A stretch of 64,000 nt of DNA, from the NCBI GenBank assembly GCA_007692425.1, contig RECG01000016.1, positions 1 to 64,000 of the forward strand, given 5' to 3'. The stretch comes from Acholeplasmataceae bacterium (GTDB lineage: Bacteria > Bacillota_I > Bacilli_A > Acholeplasmatales > Acholeplasmataceae). Positions 1-8,257 of the stretch are shown here, piece after piece; the stretch's first letter is position 1, and each line of letters starts with the position of its first letter. The notes beneath the pieces are model-generated. The model worked only from the letters and a program-made list of their open reading frames with translations, was not told where the DNA came from and ran no database searches. The translations under genes and the position numbers were made by a program.

Positions 1-55
1 GGCTTCATGAAAGGAATTCAAGCCTTTCATGCGTGGGTAGCCGTGGTGCCGAAAA
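1..55 (-). repeat. Partial copy of the tRNA-Thr 3' end and its downstream segment (candidate attachment-like site)
   Basis: Bases 44-55 (TGGTGCCGAAAA) are identical to 4260-4271, the CCA, discriminator and 3' acceptor strand of the tRNA-Thr gene. Bases 1-18 match 4217-4234 with one mismatch, and the two blocks are 43 bases apart in both places, while the 25 bases between differ. The left copy can form an ATGAAAGG/CCTTTCAT hairpin. This looks like the duplicated tRNA 3' end left by an integrative element, but no integrase is visible. A chance match or a second, truncated tRNA locus remains possible. Confidence 0.45.
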
Positions 56-216
56 GATGATGTTAAATTTATACATAGACTTGTTGTGTTCAGTGGCTTT
101 GTAAAGCTCCAAAGTGACTGTGTTCTGACTTCATCTATATTGTTGCTGTTTGAGTCATGTATTCTGTTAGTAAATCATTGGTATATCGCATTTCGTTATG
201 TTAGAAATGATGATTA
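56..216. other. Intergenic stretch downstream of the helicase gene
   Basis: I see no gene here. A weak hairpin (CATTTC/GAAATG, about 190-210) sits just past the helicase stop codon and could serve as its 3' end, but it lacks a clear T-run. Confidence 0.3.
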
Positions 217-2868
217 TTAATTAAATGGCCTTGTTCCATCGCACGACCCATACTTAAAGGAGTTGCACCCATAGAACAATCCCCATTTTCCTTTCCGCAC
301 AACCATATAGTCGCCGCATAATGGACATTTGATATCGCGCTTGATATTGATTTCTGCAGAATATTCACAATATGGGTAGTTTGAGCATCCATAAAATGCA
401 TAGCTTTCACCCGTGCGTAATATTAGTGTGCCATTACAACGTGGACAGGGCAATCCAGTCTTTTCAGATACACCCCATGTCGATATGCGTGTGGTATCTT
501 TCAATAGTTCGTTGACAAATAAGGAGTACGGAGACTGAACTAGCAAATGACAAGTAAGGCGGGCGCGTGTCACAGCTACATAAAACAACCTTCTTTCTTC
601 TGCGTGTGGATAATGATCTTGTTGTGGTAACACCATTGAAAGTACCGGATCATCAGCAATACCATTAGGGAACCCCAGTGTTGCGTTTCGATTGTTCAAT
701 ATGATGACATGGTCTGCCTCAAGGCCTTTAGCCTTATGAACGGTTAGAAATATCAATTTTATATCATAGAAACGTCGCTTTAGTTCTATTAATACCGCGT
801 TTTGGAGATCAAAACTGTATCTTCCCAATAAAAGGATCTCTTGTGCATGGAAGATCCTTTTGATATTGGATATGATTTTCGCAACGGCTTCCAAACTATC
901 ATCATCGCCTTGCGCATACATGAACACCGGCTTGGCCAATGCATGCTTGGCTTGGATGTTTTTATTTATCTGATTTCTGTTTTTCATGACAAAGTCAGAT
1001 GCAATATCAACAAGTTCTTGAGGATTTCGATATGTGGTTTCTATCTTCTTGATGATTGCAAAATCGTGATTCTTTTTGAAATCTGTAAAAAGACTGATGT
1101 CGCTTCCTGCAAATCGAAAAATGGATTGCCAGTCATCACCGACGGCAAACAATCTCGCCTTGGTTTGCTTGATGATTTCTTGAATGAGTTTGCTTTTGGA
1201 AACTGAAATGTCTTGATACTCATCTATGATGATATGATCGTATTCGCATCTCACTTGTTGATTAGCCAGGGAAACAATAGCTTGATTAATCATGTCCGAA
1301 AAATCGATCTCATTGCGTTGTTTAAGACTATCTTGATAAAACTTGAAAATCGGATATAGGATATCCAGAAACATCTCGGCTCTTCCAAGACTCCCTGGGT
1401 TTTGATGTGCGTGTTTGATTAATAGGTTATCTGTTTTGATAGATGTGTTGCCTGATTCTTTGAGAATTGAAATAAAGGTACATATCAGTTTTTGGAACTC
1501 CTCAAAAAGATAAGTGTCTCGTTCTATGAGTTTTTCGACTATCGCATAGTCCTGAATCGGTTTCAAAGCAATCTGACGCTTGACTAGTTCTTCTTCCAAA
1601 TGTTTAAAAAGCATGTTTTGCTTGGTCATATAAGAAAATGTTTCGATACAATCTGTATGATTTTTTTGATGTGTCTGACGCTTCCATGCCATTGAGTCGA
1701 TATATCTCTGTTCCTCAAAACTGTTCAACCATCGCGCGCGTCCTTCTTGATCCACGCCATAGTGTTCGATGTAAACATCAGCGCTTGGCAAATAGAAATC
1801 GGGTTGATATTGTCGATGTTTTTCATCTGAGACATTGTATTTATAGCTGGCCTCATACTCATATTCTATTCCATGTAAATATAGATAGTTTGCAATCTGG
1901 AGTTCTGCCAAACTTTTGACTCGTTCTCCTTTGATGGTCTGGCGTTCGCTTCCTTGTTCAATGAATTTACTTTTGAGTGTCTCCAAATCATAATTCTTAA
2001 TTTCATCAACAAATTCGGTCTTTGATGAAAAATCCGATTCATCAATAGTCTCGCGCATGTGATAAGCAAAATACTGAATCAATCGTTGTATCGCATCAGT
2101 GTCATTCGGAACGATGTCTTGAAAATATTGTTTAATGGTGGCTTCAAGGAATTTGTCGGGACAAATCAATGATTTGTAGCCCTGTGCTTTTGAGAAAAGG
2201 TCATACCCTAGTTTATGAAATGTGTAGGCGCGTATTTTCTGACCTGTTGTTTTTTCAACTCTTTCTTCCAATTCTCTTGCGGCTTTATCGGTAAATGTAA
2301 TGAGCAGTATTTTTTCTGGGTTTGCTGCTTCATACTTGATAAGATAGCTGACTTTTGCTGCTATGGTCATTGTTTTGCCACTTCCTGCAGCAGCAACCAC
2401 TAGAAGTGCGTTTTCCTCGGTAAGTACGATCTCTCTTTGTTGTCTGTCCAAAGATATTCCGTTCATATTGCTGAAAGAAGCGTCTATTTCTTCTTGTGAT
2501 AGCATCCATTTAAAATATGCGTTGTTAATGATTGCGTGATGATCCGAACGCTTCCATTGTTGATGAAGTTCAAAAAACTTGATAAATGTTTCGTGTTTTT
2601 TTATTAAGCGAATGTATCTATGTGTTAACTTTTTTTGAGTCTCAATGAATGAAGTCAAAATCAAATCTTTTTGTTTCAAAGACAAATACTGTTTGCCTAT
2701 GTTATAGGTGTTCGTTTGTTCAATGATGAGCAACATTTCTGCTAAAAGCTCATTGACCTTATTCTGAACATCTGTACTGTTATCTATATTGCTGCGTCTA
2801 GTGAACAACACAAAAAAAACGATGACAACCACGATAGCGATAATAATATGAACAATATAATCACCCAT
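217..2868 (-). CDS. Membrane-anchored UvrD/HelD-type DNA helicase with C-terminal zinc fingers
   Basis: Superfamily 1 helicase of 883 aa. Residues 1-25 form one strongly hydrophobic segment followed by basic residues, so the protein is probably tethered to the membrane. The helicase motifs run in order: AAAGSGKT (Walker A), TFTDKAARELE, IIDEYQD (Walker B), VGDDWQSI, TYRNP, VHKAKGLEADHV and FYVAVTRAR. Between motifs Ia and II is an insert with PDFYLP...YIEHYG, resembling the nuclease-like insert of helicase IV relatives. The C-terminus carries two Cys4 zinc fingers of topoisomerase I type (CPRC...GCSNYPYC and CPLC...GC). The start is supported by GAGGATACAACA before the ATG. The gene follows the NERD gene by 47 bases on the same strand, so the two are probably co-transcribed. 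Both are A+T-richer than the rest of the window. A role in DNA repair or in handling foreign DNA is inferred. Confidence 0.85.
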   Translation of the reverse strand: MGDYIVHIIIAIVVVIVFFVLFTRRSNIDNSTDVQNKVNELLAEMLLIIEQTNTYNIGKQYLSLKQKDLILTSFIETQKKLTHRYIRLIKKHETFIKFFELHQQWKRSDHHAIINNAYFKWMLSQEEIDASFSNMNGISLDRQQREIVLTEENALLVVAAAGSGKTMTIAAKVSYLIKYEAANPEKILLITFTDKAARELEERVEKTTGQKIRAYTFHKLGYDLFSKAQGYKSLICPDKFLEATIKQYFQDIVPNDTDAIQRLIQYFAYHMRETIDESDFSSKTEFVDEIKNYDLETLKSKFIEQGSERQTIKGERVKSLAELQIANYLYLHGIEYEYEASYKYNVSDEKHRQYQPDFYLPSADVYIEHYGVDQEGRARWLNSFEEQRYIDSMAWKRQTHQKNHTDCIETFSYMTKQNMLFKHLEEELVKRQIALKPIQDYAIVEKLIERDTYLFEEFQKLICTFISILKESGNTSIKTDNLLIKHAHQNPGSLGRAEMFLDILYPIFKFYQDSLKQRNEIDFSDMINQAIVSLANQQVRCEYDHIIIDEYQDISVSKSKLIQEIIKQTKARLFAVGDDWQSIFRFAGSDISLFTDFKKNHDFAIIKKIETTYRNPQELVDIASDFVMKNRNQINKNIQAKHALAKPVFMYAQGDDDSLEAVAKIISNIKRIFHAQEILLLGRYSFDLQNAVLIELKRRFYDIKLIFLTVHKAKGLEADHVIILNNRNATLGFPNGIADDPVLSMVLPQQDHYPHAEERRLFYVAVTRARLTCHLLVQSPYSLFVNELLKDTTRISTWGVSEKTGLPCPRCNGTLILRTGESYAFYGCSNYPYCEYSAEINIKRDIKCPLCGDYMVVRKGKWGLFYGCNSFKYGSCDGTRPFN

Positions 2869-2915
2869 TGTTGTATCCTCTTTTGTAAAAAGACACTAGC
2901 TGATGTAATTAAGTT

Positions 2916-3707
2916 CTATTCCGCGGCAGGTTCTATCATGTGCTTATCTAATAATTCTTGAATTGTGCCAATGCGGTTTTGCGACAATTCAACTTTTGAA
3001 CGGTTTTTATGAAATTTGATAGTCTTATGCAGATTTTTGATTTTAGTGATGCTTGTATTTAAGGGCACGTTATCCCGATTCTCGTAAAACGTTTTTTCTC
3101 CTAGTACGACAATGTTGATGAATTCATCAATATTAACGCCCAGAATGCTAGAAAGGGCTTTTATGTGGTTTTCATTTTGCTTGATAGGATTGTAGTATTT
3201 CTCGAAAGTTTGGCCGCTTTCATAATACAGAGTCATGTTGTCTTCTGCCCAATTGCCAGAGATCTTTGCTGAAAGATTTTTCGCTTCAAAAACGTAGATA
3301 CCTGATTCGTCAAGCATGATAAGATCTATTTGAGTGCTAGAACCATCATGACGTGGGCATCGGACATTTCTGAATATTTTCGCTTCAGGATAATTTTGGG
3401 TCAATTCTTTTTCTAAAAGCTTCTCCAAAAACATTTGCTTGACTTCTTGATAGACCTTTGACTTTTCTTTATCTAATTTATCCTCAACTTCTTGTTCTGT
3501 TTCAATTGTTTTCTTGAATTGCTGATTAACTGTAATTTTAAGTGTTATAGACCTCCAAATATAAACCAATTGAAATGTAGAGATGCTAAACATAATAATT
3601 GATACCTCAAAACTGGTTTGTAGTGAAACAAAACCACCATATATAAAGATGAGTGCGATAAAAATCAAATATCCTTCTAAAAACGAGAACACTCTTTGTT
3701 TTTTCAT
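2916..3707 (-). CDS. NERD-domain (nuclease-related) membrane protein
   Basis: Protein of 263 aa. Residues 10-55 contain two hydrophobic segments that form a membrane hairpin. A charged, coiled-coil-like stretch follows (about 60-100). A NERD domain then covers about 105-225, with the typical NVRCPRHDGSSTQIDLIMLDESG core and FEAKN, which matches the D...E-x-K pattern of restriction-endonuclease-like folds. NERD proteins are predicted nucleases. The start is supported by GCGGAGGGAAAC before the ATG. It is the first gene of a two-gene unit with the downstream helicase, and both are predicted membrane-bound. The substrate is unknown. Confidence 0.75.
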   Translation of the reverse strand: MKKQRVFSFLEGYLIFIALIFIYGGFVSLQTSFEVSIIMFSISTFQLVYIWRSITLKITVNQQFKKTIETEQEVEDKLDKEKSKVYQEVKQMFLEKLLEKELTQNYPEAKIFRNVRCPRHDGSSTQIDLIMLDESGIYVFEAKNLSAKISGNWAEDNMTLYYESGQTFEKYYNPIKQNENHIKALSSILGVNIDEFINIVVLGEKTFYENRDNVPLNTSITKIKNLHKTIKFHKNRSKVELSQNRIGTIQELLDKHMIEPAAE

Positions 3708-3757
3708 GTTTCCCTCCGCAACATGGATCTATTGTGAACCGTTGTATATCAACTTAA

Positions 3758-3766
3758 ATTATACCA
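3758..3766 (-). promoter_or_regulatory. Extended -10 promoter for the NERD-helicase unit
   Basis: On the minus strand the sequence reads TGGTATAAT, a perfect -10 box with the extended TGn element, about 50 bases before the NERD start codon. The -35 region is weak. Confidence 0.5.
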
Positions 3767-3843
3767 CGACACAAAACAATATAAAAATCACGCTTCTCTC
3801 TAACATTTATTTACCTAAAACTTATACTGCTACAAGACAACTA

Positions 3844-3871
3844 ATGAGTGTTGGGTTCAAACAACACTCAT
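3844..3871. repeat. Inverted repeat ATGAGTGTT-n10-AACACTCAT
   Basis: Perfect 9-bp arms around a 10-base centre, lying upstream of the NERD promoter. There is no T-run, so an operator-like site is more likely than a terminator. No regulator gene is adjacent. Confidence 0.45.
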
Positions 3872-4192
3872 AATTGACATGTTTATTTGTTTTGTTGTTT
3901 TCAATGTATTGGCTCCATCGAATTCGATGGACTGCAAAAACAACCAACTACAAAACTAAGCCCATGGAAGTCAATGTTTTGATGCTTTTTAACACGGGTT
4001 GATGATTTTGATGGAATCGGATTGCTGTATCTACGGAAATGTCCTAAATATGACAAACTGTATATGTGTAAATTTTGCCTCATCAGCACTTCGTATGACA
4101 AACAACGAACTGACAAAACCTAGACTTCCAATGGTGAAGGCGTTCAAAACGATAATATAGGGCTGATTTTCGCGATAGAAATAACAAAAAAC
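3872..4192. other. Gene-free stretch with a 16-base perfect palindrome
   Basis: No convincing gene is seen; the 71-codon ORF at 3901-4116 has no family features and no good ribosome site. The stretch contains CCATCGAATTCGATGG at 3915-3930, a perfect palindrome. Together with the inverted repeat at 3844 it makes this the most structured non-coding part of the tRNA-adjacent segment. Confidence 0.4.
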
Positions 4193-4216
4193 CAACCATC
4201 GCTGGTTGATTTTTTT
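4193..4216. terminator. Bidirectional terminator downstream of tRNA-Thr
   Basis: CAACCA-tcgc-TGGTTG hairpin with T-rich sequence on both sides (TTTTTTT on plus, TTTTTTG on minus). It suits termination of the minus-strand tRNA transcript. Confidence 0.6.
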
Positions 4217-4259
4217 GGCTTTATGAAAGGAATTACTTAAAATTCCTATAGATTATTTC

Positions 4260-4335
4260 TGGTGCCGAAAACAGGACTCGAACCTGCGACCTGCTGATTA
4301 CGAGACAGCTGCTCTACCTGCTGAGCTATTTCGGC
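4260..4335 (-). tRNA. tRNA-Thr (anticodon CGU)
   Basis: The reverse complement folds as a full cloverleaf: acceptor GCCGAAA/TTTCGGC, discriminator A and encoded CCA; D arm GCTC...GAGC; anticodon loop CTCGTAA with anticodon CGT; T arm GCAGG-TTCGAGT-CCTGT. The anticodon stem has one T-T mismatch at its base (31-39). It reads ACG codons. The last 12 bases recur at position 44. Confidence 0.9.
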
Positions 4336-4340
4336 ACATC

Positions 4341-5240
4341 TCAAAAATACTTCTTCTTCACCTTGGGGCTGGCATAAACCGGAATTTCTTCTTTAAACAC
4401 TTCGATGACAATATCACCATGATCCGACAGTTCTCCATCTGCGTTCCATGATACATCAGGACTGGTTTTGATATCAAATCTTGAAGCCACAAGATGCTCA
4501 TCTTCTTTTAAACGCTTGCCTCTGCGAAGGAAAAAAGACAATAACCGGAAAGTTCTGAAGAAACGCCGACGTTGAAACAACCTGAACTCAAACAACCCGT
4601 CATTGAGTTTGGAACTTGAGAAATTGGCCAGATGCATGCCACCAACCCGGTTTGAACTCATGCCGAGCGCCAGCATGTATTCGTTCTCAATCTTGTTTTC
4701 GTTATAAGTAATCGTTAACGGAAAACGATAGTCATGAAGCAAATCTTTCATGCCTTCAAACACATAAGCAAGATATCCATATTTCTTCAGACGCCGTCTT
4801 GGGATGTCATAACTGACTCTCGTCAGGATGCCGGCTGCGGCCGTATAGACAAAATAACGGTCATTCATCTGGTTGATGTCCATGAGCACGGGTTGCTCAT
4901 GGAAAAACATTTCAAGTGCCTTTTTGACATTTCTAGGAATCCCTAAGATGGCGGCGATGTCATTGGCCGTACCTGAAGGCAGGATGCCTAAACGGGGGCG
5001 GCTCTTTGTCTTCATGATACCGTTGATGACTTCATTGACGGTACCATCTCCGCCTCCAACCAAAAAGACATCATAGTTTTTCGCTTCCAGACTGGCTTGG
5101 TTTTGGAGATCTTTGGGTGCTTTTGACTCATAAACATCAAGATTCAAACCGTCTGCTTCGAAGCGTTTGACGATGTCATTCAAGTGGCGTTTGAATTGGG
5201 CTCTGCCGGAGACAGGATTGTAAAGCAACAAAAACTTCAT
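4341..5240 (-). CDS. Diacylglycerol/lipid kinase, YegS/BmrU family
   Basis: Predicted lipid kinase of 299 aa that phosphorylates diacylglycerol or a related lipid with ATP. The DAGK catalytic domain is seen from residue 1 (LLYNPVSGRAQ) through the nucleotide-binding loop VGGGDGTVNEVINGI (about 55-70) and GILPSGTANDIA. The C-terminal region carries the WNADGE motif. The length is normal for the family. I chose the ATG at 5240 rather than the longer ORF because GGAAGGTGGG precedes it and because the longer version would run into the pdhD terminator. It lies between the tRNA and that terminator and probably has its own transcript. Confidence 0.85.
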   Translation of the reverse strand: MKFLLLYNPVSGRAQFKRHLNDIVKRFEADGLNLDVYESKAPKDLQNQASLEAKNYDVFLVGGGDGTVNEVINGIMKTKSRPRLGILPSGTANDIAAILGIPRNVKKALEMFFHEQPVLMDINQMNDRYFVYTAAAGILTRVSYDIPRRRLKKYGYLAYVFEGMKDLLHDYRFPLTITYNENKIENEYMLALGMSSNRVGGMHLANFSSSKLNDGLFEFRLFQRRRFFRTFRLLSFFLRRGKRLKEDEHLVASRFDIKTSPDVSWNADGELSDHGDIVIEVFKEEIPVYASPKVKKKYF

Positions 5241-5283
5241 AACCCACCTTCCTTCAATCATTTTAGCATAAAATGAATGACAA

Positions 5284-5314
5284 AAAAAGAGCGACACGCT
5301 TGTTCGCTCTTTTT
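5284..5314. terminator. Bidirectional terminator after pdhD
   Basis: AAAAAGAGCGA and TCGCTCTTTTT form a strong stem with A/T runs on both sides, between the pdhD stop and the lipid kinase start. Confidence 0.8.
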
Positions 5315-5327
5315 GTTGATTGTGTCT

Positions 5328-6710
5328 TTACATATGGATGGGCTTGTCAATCGCACCATGCGCGGCTTCCATCATGATTTCTGAAAGCGTAGGATGGGCA
5401 TGGATGGTGCTGGCGATTTCATAAGCGGTGCCTTCAAGTTCAAGGACGACACCGACTTCGGCAATCATCTCAGAAGCGTTATAAGCAAGAATGTGCGCAC
5501 CGATGATTTCCTTGTATGTTTCATCGACGATCAGTTTGACAAAACCATCTTTTTCGTTTTCAGACAAGGCGCGGCCGTTAGCGGCAAGCGGGAAGGTGGA
5601 GACCTTGAAGGTCTTGCCTTGTGCTTTCGCTTCTGCTTCCGTCAGACCGATGGTCGCGATTTCCGGTGACCCGTAGACTGCATTGGGTACACGGCTGTAT
5701 TTCAGGGTTGCCTGCTTGTGTCCGAACAGGTTCTCAACTGCGACCAGTCCTTCCGCTGAAGCAACGTGGGCAAGCATGTATTTGCCGTTGACATCACCGA
5801 TGGCGTAAACGCCGGGGATGTTGGTCTCGAGCTTGTCGTTGGTTTCGATGCCTTGTTTCGAGGTTTTCAGATCAAGGGCTTCGAGTCCACCCAGGTTGGC
5901 GCGCATGCCGACCGAAAGCAGGATGACATCCGCTTTGACGGTGTGGTCCTTGCCTTCATGAGCATAAGTGACTTCTTGATCCTTGACAGCCTTGACTTCA
6001 GCGTTGGCGAAAATCTCGATGCCGTCTTTTTTAAGAATCTTGGTATAGGCATCACGGATATCCTGGTCCATGTTAGGGAGGATGCCGTCAAGCTTTTCGA
6101 TGATGGTCACCTTGGTGCCGAGTGGTGAGAAGATGGTGGCGAACTCGCAACCGATCACACCACCGCCAATGATGACCAGGTGTTTGGGAATGTCATCAAC
6201 GACCAATAACTCGCGGCTGGTCTTGACAATGCCTTTTTCAAGGCCTTCTTTCAAACCTGGAATAGGTGGCACGATGGGACTCGCCCCGGTGGCGATGATC
6301 AGATGTTTGGTTTCCAATGTCTCGTCATTGACAGAGACTTTTTTCGGATCAATGACCTTCGCTTCACCTTTGAAGACATCCACACCGTTTTTCTTGAGCA
6401 GGGCTGACACCCCGCCGGTCAGTCGTTTGACGACCGAATCCTTGCGTTTGAGCATGGCTTTCCAGTCGACTTTGATTTCACCGTCGATGACGATGCCGTA
6501 TTCAAGCGCTTGTTTGACGGTCTTGTAGACCTTGCTGTTTTTAAGTAATGTCTTGGTGGGGATGCAGCCGTGGTTCAAACAGATGCCGCCGACGGCTTCT
6601 TTCTCGATCAAAGCGACCTTGGCACCCAGTTGGGCTGCCTTGATGGCCGCGACATAACCGCCCGGACCGCCGCCGATGACAATCAGATCATAGGTCTTCA
6701 CATGTATCAT
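5328..6710 (-). CDS. pdhD: Dihydrolipoyl dehydrogenase (E3 of pyruvate dehydrogenase)
   Basis: FAD flavoprotein of 460 aa that reoxidises the dihydrolipoyl group of E2 with NAD+. The FAD-binding GGGPGGYVAAIKAAQLG is near the N-terminus, followed by the redox disulfide in GGICLNHGCIPTK (about 40-52), the NAD-binding GGGVIGCEFA (about 180), AIGDVNG and the C-terminal HAHPTLSE with the catalytic His-Glu pair. Length is typical. The ATG has no strong ribosome site. The region just upstream is occupied by the IS110-family element that separates this gene from pdhC; without the insertion the pdhC-pdhD gap would be only about 40 bases, so pdhD was very likely the last gene of a pdhABCD operon. Confidence 0.93.
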   Translation of the reverse strand: MIHVKTYDLIVIGGGPGGYVAAIKAAQLGAKVALIEKEAVGGICLNHGCIPTKTLLKNSKVYKTVKQALEYGIVIDGEIKVDWKAMLKRKDSVVKRLTGGVSALLKKNGVDVFKGEAKVIDPKKVSVNDETLETKHLIIATGASPIVPPIPGLKEGLEKGIVKTSRELLVVDDIPKHLVIIGGGVIGCEFATIFSPLGTKVTIIEKLDGILPNMDQDIRDAYTKILKKDGIEIFANAEVKAVKDQEVTYAHEGKDHTVKADVILLSVGMRANLGGLEALDLKTSKQGIETNDKLETNIPGVYAIGDVNGKYMLAHVASAEGLVAVENLFGHKQATLKYSRVPNAVYGSPEIATIGLTEAEAKAQGKTFKVSTFPLAANGRALSENEKDGFVKLIVDETYKEIIGAHILAYNASEMIAEVGVVLELEGTAYEIASTIHAHPTLSEIMMEAAHGAIDKPIHM

Positions 6711-6730
6711 GTAAGATTTAAACTGTATTA

Positions 6731-6738
6731 AGTTAGTC
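6731..6738 (+). repeat. AGTTAGTC copy at the left edge of the IS110 element
   Basis: AGTTAGTC occurs here and at 8247-8254, flanking the transposase and its non-coding ends. The crossover core should lie within these 8 bases. A third copy at 6874-6881 lies inside the element, within the candidate bridge RNA. Confidence 0.6.
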
Positions 6739-6744
6739 CTTAAG

Positions 6745-6930
6745 ACAGATAAATCTTATCTCCTTTCCCACTAATTTAATATACTAATAATGTACTGTGG
6801 ATCTGTGTCATTTGTTTACAGCCTTGACTGTTTTGAGGTGACGCTTACCACGGTCTTTATTTTAATCAGCAATAGTTAGTCAGCGCCAGACGCTTATTAC
6901 ATGATTATGAAAATAAGGACTCGATGGACT
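6745..6930 (+). ncRNA. Candidate bridge RNA of the IS110 element
   Basis: IS110-group leaders encode a bridge RNA with paired target and donor guides. Three guide-like segments appear in the expected order. TGAGGTGAC (6834-6842) is the reverse complement of the right target flank at 8252-8260. AATAGTTAGTCA (6871-6882) is identical to the right end and core at 8244-8255. TAAGGACT (6914-6921) is the reverse complement of the left end and core at 6735-6742. I could not find an equally good left-target guide. The 5' and 3' limits are estimates. Confidence 0.55.
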
Positions 6931-6967
6931 TACCACATGTACGAAAACACTTTTAGGAGGTGTGCTT

Positions 6968-8128
6968 ATGATCCATATCGGCATCGATGTCTCAAAGTAC
7001 AAGCACGATTGTTTTATCGCCACCGAAACAGTCAGTCACCAGTTCTCATTTGAGAACAATCAGTCTGGGTTTAAAGAACTGTTAGATAAGCTTAAACCCT
7101 ATTCCAAGCAAGAAATGATAATAGGCTTGGAGGCCACAGGTCACTACGGTGAAAACCTGAAATCATTTCTCACCCTCCATGGCTGTTCGTTCATGGAGAT
7201 CAATCCCTTTCTCGTGAAGAAGTTTGGAGAAGCCAATTCACTGAGAAAGACAAAGACGGACAAGAAGGATGCACAGCTGATTTCAACGTATTTGAGGTCT
7301 GTGGACTACAAAGCCTATCATCATCAATCTTACCACATAAGCGCATTGAAGTCACTGACCAGGTTGCGTTCCAAACTCATCTCGATGCGTACTAGACACT
7401 ACAACATGATGACCAAGGTCCTGGATGTCATCTTCCCCGAGTATAAGCCCTTCATGCATGAACGGGGCTATTCTGAGACATCCTTGTACATCTTGAAGCA
7501 TTATTCGTCCCCGGGTAGAATCGCCAAGCTGAATGATGATCATCACGACAAGCTTCACAGACTTTCAAAGGGCAAATTCAGTTATCCCAGGTTTGTAAAA
7601 CTAAGGGAGCTCGCAAAATCAACCATCGGGGTGGCACAGGATCATCAACTCTTCAAACTCAAAACGTCTATCTCTCACGTTGGGATGTTAACCAAAGACA
7701 TCGATGAGACGGAAAGGCAAATCGCATCATTGATGGACAGGTATCCCACCAAGATCCAAACCATCAAGGGCATCGGCATCATCTCCGCAGCCATCATCCT
7801 ATGTGAATATGGGGATATCTCGCTCTTCTCGAATCCCGCCGGGATGTTATCCTATGCGGGACTCGATTCGACCATCAAGCAATCCGGAACGATGTCTTCT
7901 ACGGGCAGGCTTGTCAAGCGAGGCAGCAAATATCTGCGTGCCGCGCTCATCAACGTCTGCATGATGGTCATGATCTACAATCCCGTGTTCTATGCTTATT
8001 ACTCGAAGAAGAAACAAGAGGGTAAGCATCACCGTGTCGCTCTCGTTCATTTAGCCAAAAAGCTCATAAGAGTGATTCATCACCTTGAAACAAACCAAGA
8101 AGATTTCGATTCGAAGAAGATGAAATGA
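6968..8128 (+). CDS. IS110-family transposase (DEDD recombinase)
   Basis: Intact recombinase of 386 aa. The N-terminal RuvC-like domain shows HIGIDVSKYKHDC with the first Asp, GLEATGHYGENL with the Glu, and KTKTDKKDAQLI with the later Asp residues. The C-terminal Transposase_20 domain shows IKGIGIISAAIIL, LSYAGLDS and SGTMSSTGRLVKRGSKYLR, which holds the conserved serine region. The ATG at 6968 is preferred over the GTG at 6962 because AGGAGG lies 7 bases ahead of it. There is no frameshift or stop, so the element may still be active. It is transcribed towards pdhC, opposite to the pdh operon. Confidence 0.92.
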   Translation: MIHIGIDVSKYKHDCFIATETVSHQFSFENNQSGFKELLDKLKPYSKQEMIIGLEATGHYGENLKSFLTLHGCSFMEINPFLVKKFGEANSLRKTKTDKKDAQLISTYLRSVDYKAYHHQSYHISALKSLTRLRSKLISMRTRHYNMMTKVLDVIFPEYKPFMHERGYSETSLYILKHYSSPGRIAKLNDDHHDKLHRLSKGKFSYPRFVKLRELAKSTIGVAQDHQLFKLKTSISHVGMLTKDIDETERQIASLMDRYPTKIQTIKGIGIISAAIILCEYGDISLFSNPAGMLSYAGLDSTIKQSGTMSSTGRLVKRGSKYLRAALINVCMMVMIYNPVFYAYYSKKKQEGKHHRVALVHLAKKLIRVIHHLETNQEDFDSKKMK

Positions 8129-8179
8129 CAAATTACTTAAACTGTGGCGGTTGAGTAAAAGTCATCTAAAACAACAGCT

Positions 8180-8212
8180 AACCTCTAAAATATTGGGCTA
8201 TGGGAGGTTTTT
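8180..8212 (+). terminator. Hairpin with T-run after the transposase
   Basis: AACCTC (8180-8185) pairs with GAGGTT (8204-8209), followed by a short T-run, in the right end of the IS. It is a likely transposase terminator and may also be an end-structure of the element. Confidence 0.45.
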
Positions 8213-8257
8213 ACTGTGTTATCTATAAAAGTGCTTGACTTTTAATAGTTAGTCACC

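Larger units (their letters stand above)
6739..8254 (+). mobile_element. IS110-family insertion sequence between pdhC and pdhD
   Basis: An element of about 1.5 kb with a DEDD transposase, a left non-coding end of about 220 bases and a right end of about 120 bases. Its boundaries are set by the AGTTAGTC repeats, so each end is uncertain by up to 8 bases. The layout (long leader before the transposase, no long terminal inverted repeats) fits the IS110 group. It is inserted head-on to the pdh genes. Removing it rejoins pdhC and pdhD as adjacent genes of one operon. Confidence 0.7.

Noticed and set aside
3901-4116. 71-aa ORF in the gap next to tRNA-Thr
   Set aside because: No ribosome site, no domain, and it crosses a perfect palindrome; treated as non-coding.
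6739-6833. Left-target guide of the bridge RNA
   Set aside because: No segment here matches the left target CTGTATTAAGTTAG well enough to assign; claimed guides are limited to the three that match.
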